From: an uncultured Eubacteriales bacterium
Lineage (GTDB): Bacteria; Bacillota; Clostridia; Christensenellales; Aristaeellaceae
Length of the DNA: 64,000 nt
Direction: 5' to 3'
NCBI GenBank assembly: GCA_902767565.1
Contig: CACXHY010000003.1
Coordinates: forward strand, 124,001 to 188,000
A model generated the notes under the pieces. The model saw nothing but the letters and a program-made list of their open reading frames with translations, was not told the DNA's origin and did no database searches. The translations under genes were made by a program, and so were the position numbers. This document shows, piece by piece, positions 1 through 7,533 of the stretch; positions within the stretch are counted from its first letter, which is position 1, and each line of letters opens with the position of its first letter.

Positions 1-57
1 GATGCCCACCAGCGCGCAGATCAGCGCTGGCAGGTTGGCGAGAATGAAGTCGAGCAT
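1..57 (-). CDS. N-terminal fragment of a small membrane protein (partial)
   Basis: Only the first 19 codons are inside the window; the gene runs off the left edge. The ATG at 55-57 on the minus strand is preceded by a good ribosome site (AGGAGGTGG, about 6 nt away). The visible residues (MLDFILANLPALICALVGI) are almost all hydrophobic, so this begins with a membrane segment or signal anchor. Family cannot be named from 19 residues. The 178 bases between this start and the next gene hold no clear promoter or other gene. Confidence 0.6.
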   Translation of the reverse strand, partial: MLDFILANLPALICALVGI

Positions 58-235
58 GGGATCCACCTCCTGGACGTGAGTGAGATTGAGCGCGGCGCAG
101 GCCCCGCGTGCCGCGGGATCGGCCAGGGACTGCTGACGGTCTCAGCATAGCACGGAACGGACGGCCGCGCGAGGGCTTTTGCCCGAAAACATCATCTGCG
201 GGGCTGAATCGTCATTTCTGGCCGCGGAAGACGGA

Positions 236-1390
236 TCAGGCCAGCAGCGCTTCGGCCAGCGCTTCCAGCTGGGGGACGTCCGTGGCCTTGGGCGCGCCCT
301 TGACGGTGACCGTCGGCTCCGGCACGGTGATGTCCTTCATCCCGGCCAGGGCTTCCTTCATGACCTTGGCCGCCATGGGAGCCCAGGAACCGTTCTCCAC
401 CAGTCCCACGGTGCGCTTCTGCCAGTTCTTGGCTTTCAGGTGGTGCAGGAAGTCCTCCATGAAGGGCATGAGCCCCGCGTTGTAGGTGGAGGCGCAGAGG
501 ACGATCTTCCCGTAGCGGAAGCAGCAGGCCAGGGCTTCGGCGGGATCCACCCGGGCCAGGTCCGCCAGCACGACGTCGGGGCAGCCCCGCTGATCGAGGA
601 TGTCCGCCAGCCGCTCCGCCACCGCGGCGGTGTTGCCGTGGAGGGAGGCGTAGGCGATGAACACGCCCTCGTCCTCCGGCGCGTACGATGCCCAGACGCC
701 GTACTTCTCCACCGCGTGGGCGACGGCCTCGCCCGTCAGGACCGGCCCGTGCAGGGGGAGGATCTCCGCGATCTCCAGCCCGGCGGCCTTCTTCAGCACG
801 GCCTGCACCTGCGTGCCGTACTTGCCGACGATGTTGAGATAGTAGCGGCGGGCTTCGTCGTCGTCCCACTCCGGCATGTCGTCCAGCGCGCCGAACTGCC
901 CGAAGGCGTCGGCGGAGAAGAGGACCTTCTCCGTCTCCTCATAGCTGAGCATGACTTCCGGCCAGTGGACCATGGGGGCCATGACGAAGCGCAGGGTGTG
1001 GGCGCCCAGGGGCAGGGTCTCACCCTCCTTCACGGTGAGCTTCTTCGTCTCGCCCAGCATGAAGTAGTTGTCCAGCAGCTGGAAGGTCTTGGCGTTGCCC
1101 ACGAGGGTCACGCCGGGATACAGGTCCAGGAAGGACTGCAGGGAGGACGCGTGGTCGGGCTCCACATGGGACACCACCAGATAGTCCGGGGTGCGGTCCC
1201 CCAGGGCGGCTTTCACCTTCTCCGTGAATTCGGCGGCGAAGGCCCGGTCCACGGTGTCCATCACGCAGACCTTGTCGTCCAGGATGATCCAGCTGTTGTA
1301 GCTCATCCCCGCGGGCACCTCGTACTGGCCCTCGAACAGGTCGATCTCATGGTCGTTGACGCCGATATAGCGGAAGCTTTCGGATGGCAT
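236..1390 (-). CDS. fprA: FprA-type flavodiiron protein (A-type flavoprotein)
   Basis: 384 aa, full family length. The N-terminal half is a beta-lactamase-like diiron domain with the ligand motif HxExDH at residues 75-80, a further His at about 143 (MVHWPE), Asp about 162 (SADAF) and His about 215 (LPLHG). From about residue 243 the C-terminal half is a flavodoxin domain with the FMN phosphate loop YASLHGNTA. Flavodiiron proteins reduce O2 to water and/or NO to N2O in the cytoplasm and protect anaerobes from oxygen and nitrosative stress; electrons usually come from rubredoxin, which is not encoded next door. Monocistronic, with its own promoter just upstream and an SD of GAGAGGAG. The NO-reductase possibility is relevant because a nitrite reductase lies elsewhere in the window (inference). 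Confidence 0.93.
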   Translation of the reverse strand: MPSESFRYIGVNDHEIDLFEGQYEVPAGMSYNSWIILDDKVCVMDTVDRAFAAEFTEKVKAALGDRTPDYLVVSHVEPDHASSLQSFLDLYPGVTLVGNAKTFQLLDNYFMLGETKKLTVKEGETLPLGAHTLRFVMAPMVHWPEVMLSYEETEKVLFSADAFGQFGALDDMPEWDDDEARRYYLNIVGKYGTQVQAVLKKAAGLEIAEILPLHGPVLTGEAVAHAVEKYGVWASYAPEDEGVFIAYASLHGNTAAVAERLADILDQRGCPDVVLADLARVDPAEALACCFRYGKIVLCASTYNAGLMPFMEDFLHHLKAKNWQKRTVGLVENGSWAPMAAKVMKEALAGMKDITVPEPTVTVKGAPKATDVPQLEALAEALLA

Positions 1391-1425
1391 GGCGCATCTC
1401 CTCTCTGATATATGGGTTCGGCGGC

Positions 1426-1454
1426 ATTATACCGCATCGGGCGGGATTTGTACA
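1426..1454 (-). promoter_or_regulatory. sigma-A promoter for fprA
   Basis: On the minus strand: -35 TGTACA (1449-1454), 17-nt spacer, perfect -10 TATAAT (1426-1431), about 36 nt before the fprA start codon. The -35 matches consensus at 4 of 6 positions. Confidence 0.7.
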
Positions 1455-1463
1455 GGGCCGGCA

Positions 1464-2351
1464 TCACGCGCCGGGCCTGCCGAAGACCTGTTCCCTCAGC
1501 TTCAGCCCGGTGGGGGTCGCCGCCAGACCGCCCAGGGCGGTCTCCTTCAGCGTGTCGGGGAGCGCGTCCCCCACCTTGCGCATGGCCTCGATGCATTCAT
1601 CCGCGGGGATATAGGCGGGGATGCCGGCCAGGGCCATGTCCGCGGCGGAGAAGGCGATCATCGCACCGGCGGCGTTGCGCTTGATGCAGGGGATCTCCAC
1701 CAGCCCCGCCACCGGGTCGCACACCAGTCCCATCTGGTTGACCAGGGCAATGGCGCAGGCGTCGGCGCACTGCCGCGGCGTCCCCCCGTTCAGCTCCGTC
1801 AGCGCCGCGGCGGCCATGGCGGCGGCGCTGCCGCATTCCACCTGGCATCCGCCCTGGGCGCCGGCCACTCCGGCCTTCTTCGCGATCACCATGCCGACGG
1901 CGCCGGCGGTGAACATGGCCATCACGATGCGCTCGAGCGGCACGCCCCGGTCCTCGTGCATGGTCACCAGGCAGGCGGGCAGGATGCCGCAGCTGCCGGC
2001 GGTCGGCGCGGCCACGATCCGCCCCATGGAGGCGTTGCAGCAGGCCGCCGCCAGGGCCCGGCTCACGGCCCGGCTGACCTGGGGACCCAGCAGGCCGCCT
2101 CCCTGCTCCGCGTACCGCGCCATCCGCCGGCCTTCGCCGCCCGTGAGCCCGGACATGGAGCGCCGGTCCTCCCGCATCCCTTCCGCCACGGACTTCTCCA
2201 TGACCATGTAGTCCAGTTCCATTTTCTCGAACAGCTCCAGCTCCGGCTGTTCCATGGCCTCCGCCTGGTCCCGCAGGGCCAGCTCGCCGATGGTGCAGCC
2301 GCGGCTCTCCGCCCCGGCGACCAGCTCCGCGATGGTGTCATAACCCAGCAT
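1464..2351 (-). CDS. sdaAA: L-serine dehydratase, iron-sulfur type, alpha subunit
   Basis: 295 aa, matching the alpha chain of two-subunit clostridial serine dehydratases that deaminate L-serine to pyruvate and ammonia with a [4Fe-4S] cluster. The conserved cysteines sit in the motifs GCQVECGSA and CDPVAGLVEIPC, with the NASMGRIVAAPTAG stretch that is also typical of the family. Cytoplasmic. The partner beta chain (sdaAB), normally directly beside it, is not present anywhere in this window, so it must be encoded elsewhere. The ATG start has an SD of GGGAGGAC and its own promoter. Confidence 0.93.
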   Translation of the reverse strand: MLGYDTIAELVAGAESRGCTIGELALRDQAEAMEQPELELFEKMELDYMVMEKSVAEGMREDRRSMSGLTGGEGRRMARYAEQGGGLLGPQVSRAVSRALAAACCNASMGRIVAAPTAGSCGILPACLVTMHEDRGVPLERIVMAMFTAGAVGMVIAKKAGVAGAQGGCQVECGSAAAMAAAALTELNGGTPRQCADACAIALVNQMGLVCDPVAGLVEIPCIKRNAAGAMIAFSAADMALAGIPAYIPADECIEAMRKVGDALPDTLKETALGGLAATPTGLKLREQVFGRPGA

Positions 2352-2381
2352 CCCGTTGTCCTCCCGGTATTCTATGCTTCA

Positions 2382-2410
2382 TACATACCCCATTTTGGCG
2401 GAAAAATCAA
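2382..2410 (-). promoter_or_regulatory. promoter for sdaAA
   Basis: Minus strand: -35 TTGATT (2405-2410), 17-nt spacer, -10 TATGTA (2382-2387), 31 nt before the start codon. It lies in an AT-rich patch that stands out from the surrounding GC-rich DNA. Confidence 0.6.
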
Positions 2411-2475
2411 GACGGCATCGCAACGGTTGAGGCCGCCCCTTGCCTGTGACGGCAGGCGATCGCCAAACGGATCAT

Positions 2476-2636
2476 CCTGCCCTCTTCCCGAGGGAAGGAG
2501 GACAGGATGCGCGGGCCCGCAGCCCCCACCCGCGGGGCCTGCGTCTTTCAAGGGGGTCCGGGGGACGCTTTCCCGCGGGAAAGCGTCCCCCGGCAGCTCT
2601 CTGTGACCCCTCCTTCCCTCGGGAAGGGGAGGCAGG
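2476..2636. repeat. nested palindromic repeat element (REP/MITE-like)
   Basis: Three hairpins in a row. A left hairpin at 2484-2497 (CTTCCC-GA-GGGAAG), a perfect 32-bp palindrome at 2560-2591 (16-bp arms starting GGGGGACGCT), and a right hairpin at 2612-2627 (CCTTCCC-TC-GGGAAGG). In addition the whole left arm (2476-2506) is an imperfect inverted repeat of the whole right arm (2607-2636). It fills the intergenic region between divergent sdaAA and the next gene and encodes no convincing protein. The structure suggests a miniature mobile or repetitive element; it is not a simple terminator because it lacks T tracts. Confidence 0.75.
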
Positions 2637-2713
2637 GGGGATGGGCGCGCAGCCCGGCCTGTGACACCGCAAAATATCCCGGGCCGCCGGACCATCGTTT
2701 ACAGCCGGGACGG

Positions 2714-2742
2714 TTGTAATCCGCCCGGACTTGTGGTAGAAT
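2714..2742 (+). promoter_or_regulatory. promoter for the peptidoglycan-binding protein
   Basis: -35 TTGTAA (2714-2719), 17-nt spacer, -10 TAGAAT (2737-2742), giving a leader of about 75 nt before the ATG at 2824. Confidence 0.65.
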
Positions 2743-2823
2743 GGCATGGAAGGCGGGCGATCCCCTGCCCGCCCCGATCTTGCACATCCGCGTCTCCATC
2801 CGAGACGGAGAAGGGAGCGTCCC

Positions 2824-3819
2824 ATGGATCTGATTCAATCGCTGCTGCTCTTTATGGCGGTCAGCTATTCCACGGCGGTGACCGTGGCTGTGCCTCCGGA
2901 ACAGATGCCGACGGCGACCCCCGCGCCGACGGCCGTGTTCGTCACCGCGACGCCCGAGCCCGACGCTCCCGGCGGGTTCACGGTCGTCACCCCCGCTCCC
3001 GCGGCGACGCCCACGCCCGCGCCCGCGCCCGAGATCACGCCGAACCGCAGCTATCGCATCCTGCGCAGGGGCGACAAGGGCGATGATGTGCGGCGGATGC
3101 AGCAGCGGCTGTCGGAACTGGGCTACCTCAACGGCAACATCGACGGCGAGTTCGGCTATCAGACCTACGCGGCGGTGCTGGCGTTCCAGAAGGCCAACGG
3201 CCTGACCCGGGACGGCGAGGCCGGCCCGGCCACGCTGACGAAGCTGTTCGAGGATCCCAACGTGATCCCCAACCTGGCGGTGATCACCCCCAGCCCCGTG
3301 CCCACGGCGACCCCCGGACCGGGCGGGCTGATCCCCGTGCCCGAGAACGGCACCGGTTCCTGGGATGCCATCCACCTGCATACCGTGCTCTACAACGGCG
3401 AGAGCATCACCGTGGCCCACGAGGGCTATCCGAACAGCGCGCCTCAGATGTGGCTGCGGGGCGAGGAACTGGTCTTCTCCCTGGATGAGCTGGCGGAAGC
3501 GGCGGGCTGGACCCTGGTCTCCGACGGCAGCGAGAACTTCAGCCTGCAGGCCGAGGGCTTCGATCTGGATGGCGGCATGCTGGAAGTCTTCCGGCCCATG
3601 CGCACCGGCGACCGGAGCTATACCGACGCCTTCGGGGTGACCGATGCCGGCAGCCCCATCGCGGTGGATCAGGGCGACGTGGTCTCGGAGAACGGCAAGT
3701 GGTATGTCTCCGCCGGCTTCCTCCGCAAGGCCCTCCATGCCGAGATCATCTGGGACGAGGACGAGAATACTGTCATCATCCGCGTCAACAGCAAGGGATA
3801 CGCACATTCGAACGACTGA
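2824..3819 (+). CDS. secreted peptidoglycan-binding protein with stalk-type C-terminal domain
   Basis: 331 aa. The start at 2824 is chosen over upstream in-frame codons because AGAAGGGAG lies just before it and a hydrophobic export segment follows (MDLIQSLLLFMAVSY). Residues about 20-75 are a Thr/Pro/Ala-rich linker (ATPAPTA type). About 78-145 is a PG_binding_1 domain (RRGDKGDDVRRMQQRLSELG ... FGYQT). After a second Pro-rich linker the C-terminal 150 residues resemble the copper-amine-oxidase N-like domain common in clostridial cell-wall proteins. Likely role: binding to or remodelling the cell wall from outside the membrane; no catalytic domain is visible. Single gene with its own promoter and terminator. 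Confidence 0.85.
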   Translation: MDLIQSLLLFMAVSYSTAVTVAVPPEQMPTATPAPTAVFVTATPEPDAPGGFTVVTPAPAATPTPAPAPEITPNRSYRILRRGDKGDDVRRMQQRLSELGYLNGNIDGEFGYQTYAAVLAFQKANGLTRDGEAGPATLTKLFEDPNVIPNLAVITPSPVPTATPGPGGLIPVPENGTGSWDAIHLHTVLYNGESITVAHEGYPNSAPQMWLRGEELVFSLDELAEAAGWTLVSDGSENFSLQAEGFDLDGGMLEVFRPMRTGDRSYTDAFGVTDAGSPIAVDQGDVVSENGKWYVSAGFLRKALHAEIIWDEDENTVIIRVNSKGYAHSND

Positions 3820-3840
3820 TGTCCCCGGTGCGCGGCACGC

Positions 3841-3869
3841 AAAAAGGAGTCCTTCACGGGCTCCTTTTC
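3841..3869. terminator. bidirectional rho-independent terminator
   Basis: AAAAGGAG (3842-3849) pairs with CTCCTTTT (3861-3868) around an 11-nt loop. The A and T tracts make it usable from both sides, and the convergent genes on each side need it. Confidence 0.85.
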
Positions 3870-3930
3870 CTTTGCAAATGTTCCGACTGACGCCGGATTC
3901 GCGCTCCGGGGGAGGACACGGGCCGGATCC

Positions 3931-4365
3931 TCAGCCCACGATGAGCGCCGCCGCCAGCATGCCGATCATGCACACCAGGTCCGCCCCGAGCAGGCAGATG
4001 TCCTTCTCATCGTCCTCCAGGTCCTCGAAGACGATCTGGGGCTCCTCATCCATCCAGTCCGCCATGTCGCCGTAGGAGCGGGTGGGCTTTTTCCTCGGGT
4101 TGACGCGCAGCATCATGAGCTTGGGCAGCTTCACCCCGTCCAGCCGCAGCCAGGCGATCAGGGCCAGCAGGGCAAAGAGGAAGGTCAGGACCAGAAAGCA
4201 GCTCTCCCGCAGGTCCTGGCCCGCGGCGTCGTTCAGGAAAAAGGGGATCAGCAGTCCCGCAGTCAGGGCCAGCAGGAAGCGGGTGAAGGTCATGTGGATA
4301 AAGGGCCGCAGCATATACCGCTGCAGCCTGTCCCGGAAACGTGTGCCGTTCTTCCCGGTTTTCAT
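3931..4365 (-). CDS. small three-helix membrane protein of unknown function
   Basis: 144 aa from the ATG at 4363-4365, chosen because AAGGAGG precedes it and the longer upstream reading overlaps the neighbouring gene. A basic N-terminus (about 1-22) is followed by two closely spaced membrane segments (about 26-46 and 55-74), a cytoplasmic stretch that turns acidic (EEPQIVFEDLEDDEKD), and a last membrane segment at the C-terminus (LGADLVCMIGMLAAALIVG). I do not recognise a family. Last gene of the minus-strand operon that starts near 11.9 kb. Confidence 0.7.
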   Translation of the reverse strand: MKTGKNGTRFRDRLQRYMLRPFIHMTFTRFLLALTAGLLIPFFLNDAAGQDLRESCFLVLTFLFALLALIAWLRLDGVKLPKLMMLRVNPRKKPTRSYGDMADWMDEEPQIVFEDLEDDEKDICLLGADLVCMIGMLAAALIVG

Positions 4366-4406
4366 GCTGAAGGCCTCCTTGCGTGGGATGGGGGAGGGGA
4401 GGGACG

Positions 4407-5003
4407 TCACTCGGCGGTCAGCTGCAGGGGCCGCAGCAGCGCGGCCAGCGCGTCCCCGGCGGCGGGGTCCGTCTCCACGGTGTACAGGGCGGCCGTTCCC
4501 CGGCACTGAAGCCGCAGGCGGTCTGCCTTTTCCAGCCGGATGCTTTCCATGCCCGCCACGCTCTGCCCGGCGATGCCGCTGATGCGCCAGCCCTCCCGTT
4601 CAAGGGCCCCGTCCGCCCCGGCGGGCCAGATGCTGCGGACGGTGATCTCCGTGCCGCCGGAGGAGCGGTAGACCAGCGTCAGCACCCGCGCGTATCCCCC
4701 GGACACTGCCACGTCCTCCATGTGCCCCGCGGTGAGGGACAGATCGCCGTTCGGCGCGGCCATGAGCACGGGAGCGGGGAACGCGTCCAGCAGGAGGTCC
4801 AGCTCGTCCTCGCTCCGGAGGGTTTGGGACGGTCCGGGGCTGGCGAGCGGCGCCGCGTTCCGGACCGGGTCCTCCTCCTCCTGCGGATCGATGAGGATGG
4901 CCATGACGAAGAAGACCGCGGCCAGCGCTGCAAAGCACAGCACCGTCAGGATGATCCGGATCACCCGCCGGACCGACGGGCGGCGCGGCTGCTTCTCTCC
5001 CAT
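4407..5003 (-). CDS. single-pass membrane protein, unknown function
   Basis: 198 aa from the ATG at 5001-5003. A short basic cytoplasmic N-terminus (KQPRRPSVRRVIR) is followed by one membrane helix (about 15-37), then an extracytoplasmic domain of about 160 residues without recognisable motifs. It sits between the VanW-like gene (66 nt upstream) and the small membrane protein (41 nt downstream), so an envelope role is the reasonable guess. The ribosome site (CAGGGGG) is weaker than those of neighbours. Confidence 0.7.
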   Translation of the reverse strand: MGEKQPRRPSVRRVIRIILTVLCFAALAAVFFVMAILIDPQEEEDPVRNAAPLASPGPSQTLRSEDELDLLLDAFPAPVLMAAPNGDLSLTAGHMEDVAVSGGYARVLTLVYRSSGGTEITVRSIWPAGADGALEREGWRISGIAGQSVAGMESIRLEKADRLRLQCRGTAALYTVETDPAAGDALAALLRPLQLTAE

Positions 5004-5069
5004 GACAACACCCCCTGTCCGATCGCGGGATGATGGCTGCCCGGCCGCACGCGGCATCGTCCCCGGATC

Positions 5070-6821
5070 TCAGTTGTATTCCCAGGTCTCCTGATACGCC
5101 TTGTAGGTGGAGGTACACAGCAGGTTGCGGCTGAGCTCGTAGCCGTCCCGCTTCCACACCTGCCAGGTCTCGACCTTGTAGCCGGGGCGGGGCTTGATGA
5201 CCTGCTTGCTGGTGCCGGCGGGGAGCTCGGGGTTCTGGCGGCGGGCGATGCCCACGGGCGCGGGGATGGTTTCGACCACCACGCTCTCCAGGTCGATGTA
5301 CACCCCGTCCCCCAGGGTCACGCCGTAGAGGGAAACGGTGATCTGCCGGTCCTCATAGTGGGCCCAGATCCAGACCGGGTACTCGGTGTTGTTGCGCCAG
5401 ACGAAGTCCGGGCTCTGCCAGTCCACGGTGGCGTCCATCCCCTTCTCCACGTAGCTGGAGGGCCAGGCGTGGGGGCTGCGGGACACGATCTCGAAGTTGC
5501 CCCGGGCCACGGCGTTGAACAGGGTGGAGGAGGTCTGACACACGCCGCCGCCCACCTCATCCACGCTCTGGCCGCCGGAGATGGCGGGGGCGGGCTTGTA
5601 GCCCTGCCGTTCGCTGCGCCGCCCCACGGTCATGTTGAAGGAGAAGCTCTCCCCGGGCATCACGCAGTGCCCGTTGATGGCGTTGGCGCTGATGCGGATG
5701 TTGGTGTTGCGGTTGGCGTTGGAGGTGGTCTTCGTGGTGAAGGTGGAGATGCGCCCCAGCCGGGCCGCCAGCTCCGCCCCGGTGACCGCCGCGTGGGTGA
5801 CCTCCGGGGTGATGTATACGGTCCCGTACAGGTCTCCCCGGTCCAGGCAGGCCAGCACGGCCTCGCACACCTGCTCTCCGTCGAGGCTGGTGCCGTCGTG
5901 GTCGGGCGCCACGGTGAAGCCGAGGGTCACGGTGTCGAACGAAACGATCTCCGCGTCCACGGGCTCCACGGTGGAGGCCGCGGCGATGTCGTCCGCAAAG
6001 ACGCGGATGGCCGCCCGGTCATAGGTCAGTTCCGTCTGGAAATGCACGGGCTGTTCCGCCCGGGCCTTCAGCAAGGCTTCCGTCTCGTCCAGGGCCTCCT
6101 CCCGGCCCGCCCGGGATTCCCGCAGGCTGCGCAGCCGGGTCTCGAAGGGGGTCTCGCCCTCCAGCTGCTCCGCCGGCCGCAGGGTGTTGGCGCCGGAGAG
6201 GTCGGTGCAGGGCATGTCCTCCCAGGCGTAGATCCAGGCGCTCTGCAGGACTTCATCGATGTTCCGGGTCATGGGCACCCGGTCCGATCCGATGGTGTAG
6301 ATCGTCCCGCTCACATTCACCGTGACGGAGAATTCGCCGCCTCCCTCGGCGGGGATCTTCAGCAGGGCGGCGCGGGCTTCCTCCACGGTCATCCCGGAGA
6401 CGTCCAGGCCGTCGATGAAGATGCCGGGGGTGAAGCGCCCCTGGTAAGACGCCAGCGTGGGCCAGCGGGCCGCGTCGTTCTCGCCCGTGCCGCCGGACAT
6501 GATCCCGTTCTGCTCCGAGCGGAGACGCTGCTCTTCGGCCTTCGCGGCCCGGAAGGCGCTGACCGCATGATCGTCCCGGCGCACGATCTCCCCGTCGATC
6601 ACCGCGAAGGAAGCCTTCTCCCCCCGGGAGACCTCCAGCATGACCAGCCCGCAGGCCGCCGTTCCGATCAGGCTCAGCACCGCCACGATGCACCACAGCG
6701 CCGTGTGCTTCCGTTTGGGAGGCGCTTCCACCCGGACGTGCCGGTTGCGTTCCTCCACAGTCAGCAGCTCCCGCCGGACGAGCTGCTTGCTCCGGCCCAG
6801 GGGCTCGCGAATACGTTTCAT
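5070..6821 (-). CDS. VanW family membrane-anchored protein
   Basis: 583 aa. A cytoplasmic basic N-terminus, one membrane helix at about residues 40-65, then a peptidoglycan-binding-4 type region (GRFTPGIFIDGLDVSGMTVE near 130-150) and a VanW core with the hallmark MPGESFSFN and VGGGVCQTSSTLFNA motifs, followed by a G5-like C-terminus (TSKQVIKPRPGYKVETW). VanW is found in some vancomycin-resistance clusters, but its function is unproven, and in Clostridia these are common cell-wall proteins. Here there are no van genes nearby, so resistance should not be inferred. Lies 33 nt downstream of rex. Confidence 0.88.
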   Translation of the reverse strand: MKRIREPLGRSKQLVRRELLTVEERNRHVRVEAPPKRKHTALWCIVAVLSLIGTAACGLVMLEVSRGEKASFAVIDGEIVRRDDHAVSAFRAAKAEEQRLRSEQNGIMSGGTGENDAARWPTLASYQGRFTPGIFIDGLDVSGMTVEEARAALLKIPAEGGGEFSVTVNVSGTIYTIGSDRVPMTRNIDEVLQSAWIYAWEDMPCTDLSGANTLRPAEQLEGETPFETRLRSLRESRAGREEALDETEALLKARAEQPVHFQTELTYDRAAIRVFADDIAAASTVEPVDAEIVSFDTVTLGFTVAPDHDGTSLDGEQVCEAVLACLDRGDLYGTVYITPEVTHAAVTGAELAARLGRISTFTTKTTSNANRNTNIRISANAINGHCVMPGESFSFNMTVGRRSERQGYKPAPAISGGQSVDEVGGGVCQTSSTLFNAVARGNFEIVSRSPHAWPSSYVEKGMDATVDWQSPDFVWRNNTEYPVWIWAHYEDRQITVSLYGVTLGDGVYIDLESVVVETIPAPVGIARRQNPELPAGTSKQVIKPRPGYKVETWQVWKRDGYELSRNLLCTSTYKAYQETWEYN

Positions 6822-6854
6822 CAGATGCCTCCGTTCACGCCGCCGGGAAGCTCC

Positions 6855-7481
6855 TCACCGGTGCCGCATCTTGTAAGAGAGGATGTGCAGGCTGTCGCTC
6901 ATGTGCACGTTGACGATGGCCGCGCCGCCGCCCTTGCCCTCCAGATCCACCGGAGCAAAGTTCCACACGGCGCCGATCCCGCAGGCCTCCAGCCGGCCGC
7001 ATACGTCCTCCGCCCGGTCCGCGGGCACCGCCAGCACGGCGATGTCCGCCCGGTTCGTCTTCAGCCAGTCCGGCAGGCTGTCCATGGACAGAACGGGGAT
7101 CCCGTTGACCGTGGTGCCGATCTTGGCCGGGTCGATGTCGAACAGGGCCAGCGTCCGGAATCCCTCGCGGACGAAGCTCGGATAGTGGGCCACGGCGGAG
7201 CCGATGCTGCCGGCCCCGATGATGATCATGGCGTGCTCCTCGTCCAGCCCCAGGATCCGGCGGATCTCGTTCTTCAGTTCGGTCACGTTGTAGCCGTAGC
7301 CCTGCCGCCCGAACCCGCCGAAGCAGTTGATATCCTGGCGGATCTGAGAGGGCGTCTGGCGCATCCGTTCTCCCAGATCGCCGGATGAGATCTGAAGGAC
7401 GCCCTCCGCCTCGAGCGCGCACAGATGGCGGTAATAGGCCGGCAGCCGCCGGATCACCGCTTCCGAAACATACTGTCGCAT
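6855..7481 (-). CDS. rex: redox-sensing transcriptional repressor Rex
   Basis: 208 aa from the ATG at 7479-7481 with SD GGGAGGA. The N-terminal winged helix (about 1-75) contains the family signature SSGDLGERMRQTPSQIRQD and FGGFGRQGYGY. The C-terminal Rossmann domain has the NAD(H) loop GAGSIGSA near residue 92. Rex represses fermentative and respiratory genes and lets go when NADH/NAD+ rises. Unusually it is embedded in an envelope-gene operon, between the 1037-aa repeat protein and the VanW-like gene. A TTGTGAA half-site resembling half of a Rex operator lies in the operon promoter at about 11934-11940 (inference). Confidence 0.95.
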   Translation of the reverse strand: MRQYVSEAVIRRLPAYYRHLCALEAEGVLQISSGDLGERMRQTPSQIRQDINCFGGFGRQGYGYNVTELKNEIRRILGLDEEHAMIIIGAGSIGSAVAHYPSFVREGFRTLALFDIDPAKIGTTVNGIPVLSMDSLPDWLKTNRADIAVLAVPADRAEDVCGRLEACGIGAVWNFAPVDLEGKGGGAAIVNVHMSDSLHILSYKMRHR

Positions 7482-7533
7482 TTCCGGTGTCCTCCCGTTA
7501 TGCAGGATGGGATAAAGGATGGTGCGGGGCCGC

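Noticed and set aside
2440-2664. Short open frames across the palindromic element (74-117 aa)
   Set aside because: They read through hairpins (GDAFPRESVPR-like peptides on both strands) and have no ribosome sites; the DNA structure is the signal, not the protein.
5070-6821. Vancomycin-resistance function for the VanW-like gene
   Set aside because: No vanHAX, vanRS or other resistance genes are nearby; VanW domains are common in Clostridia without resistance.
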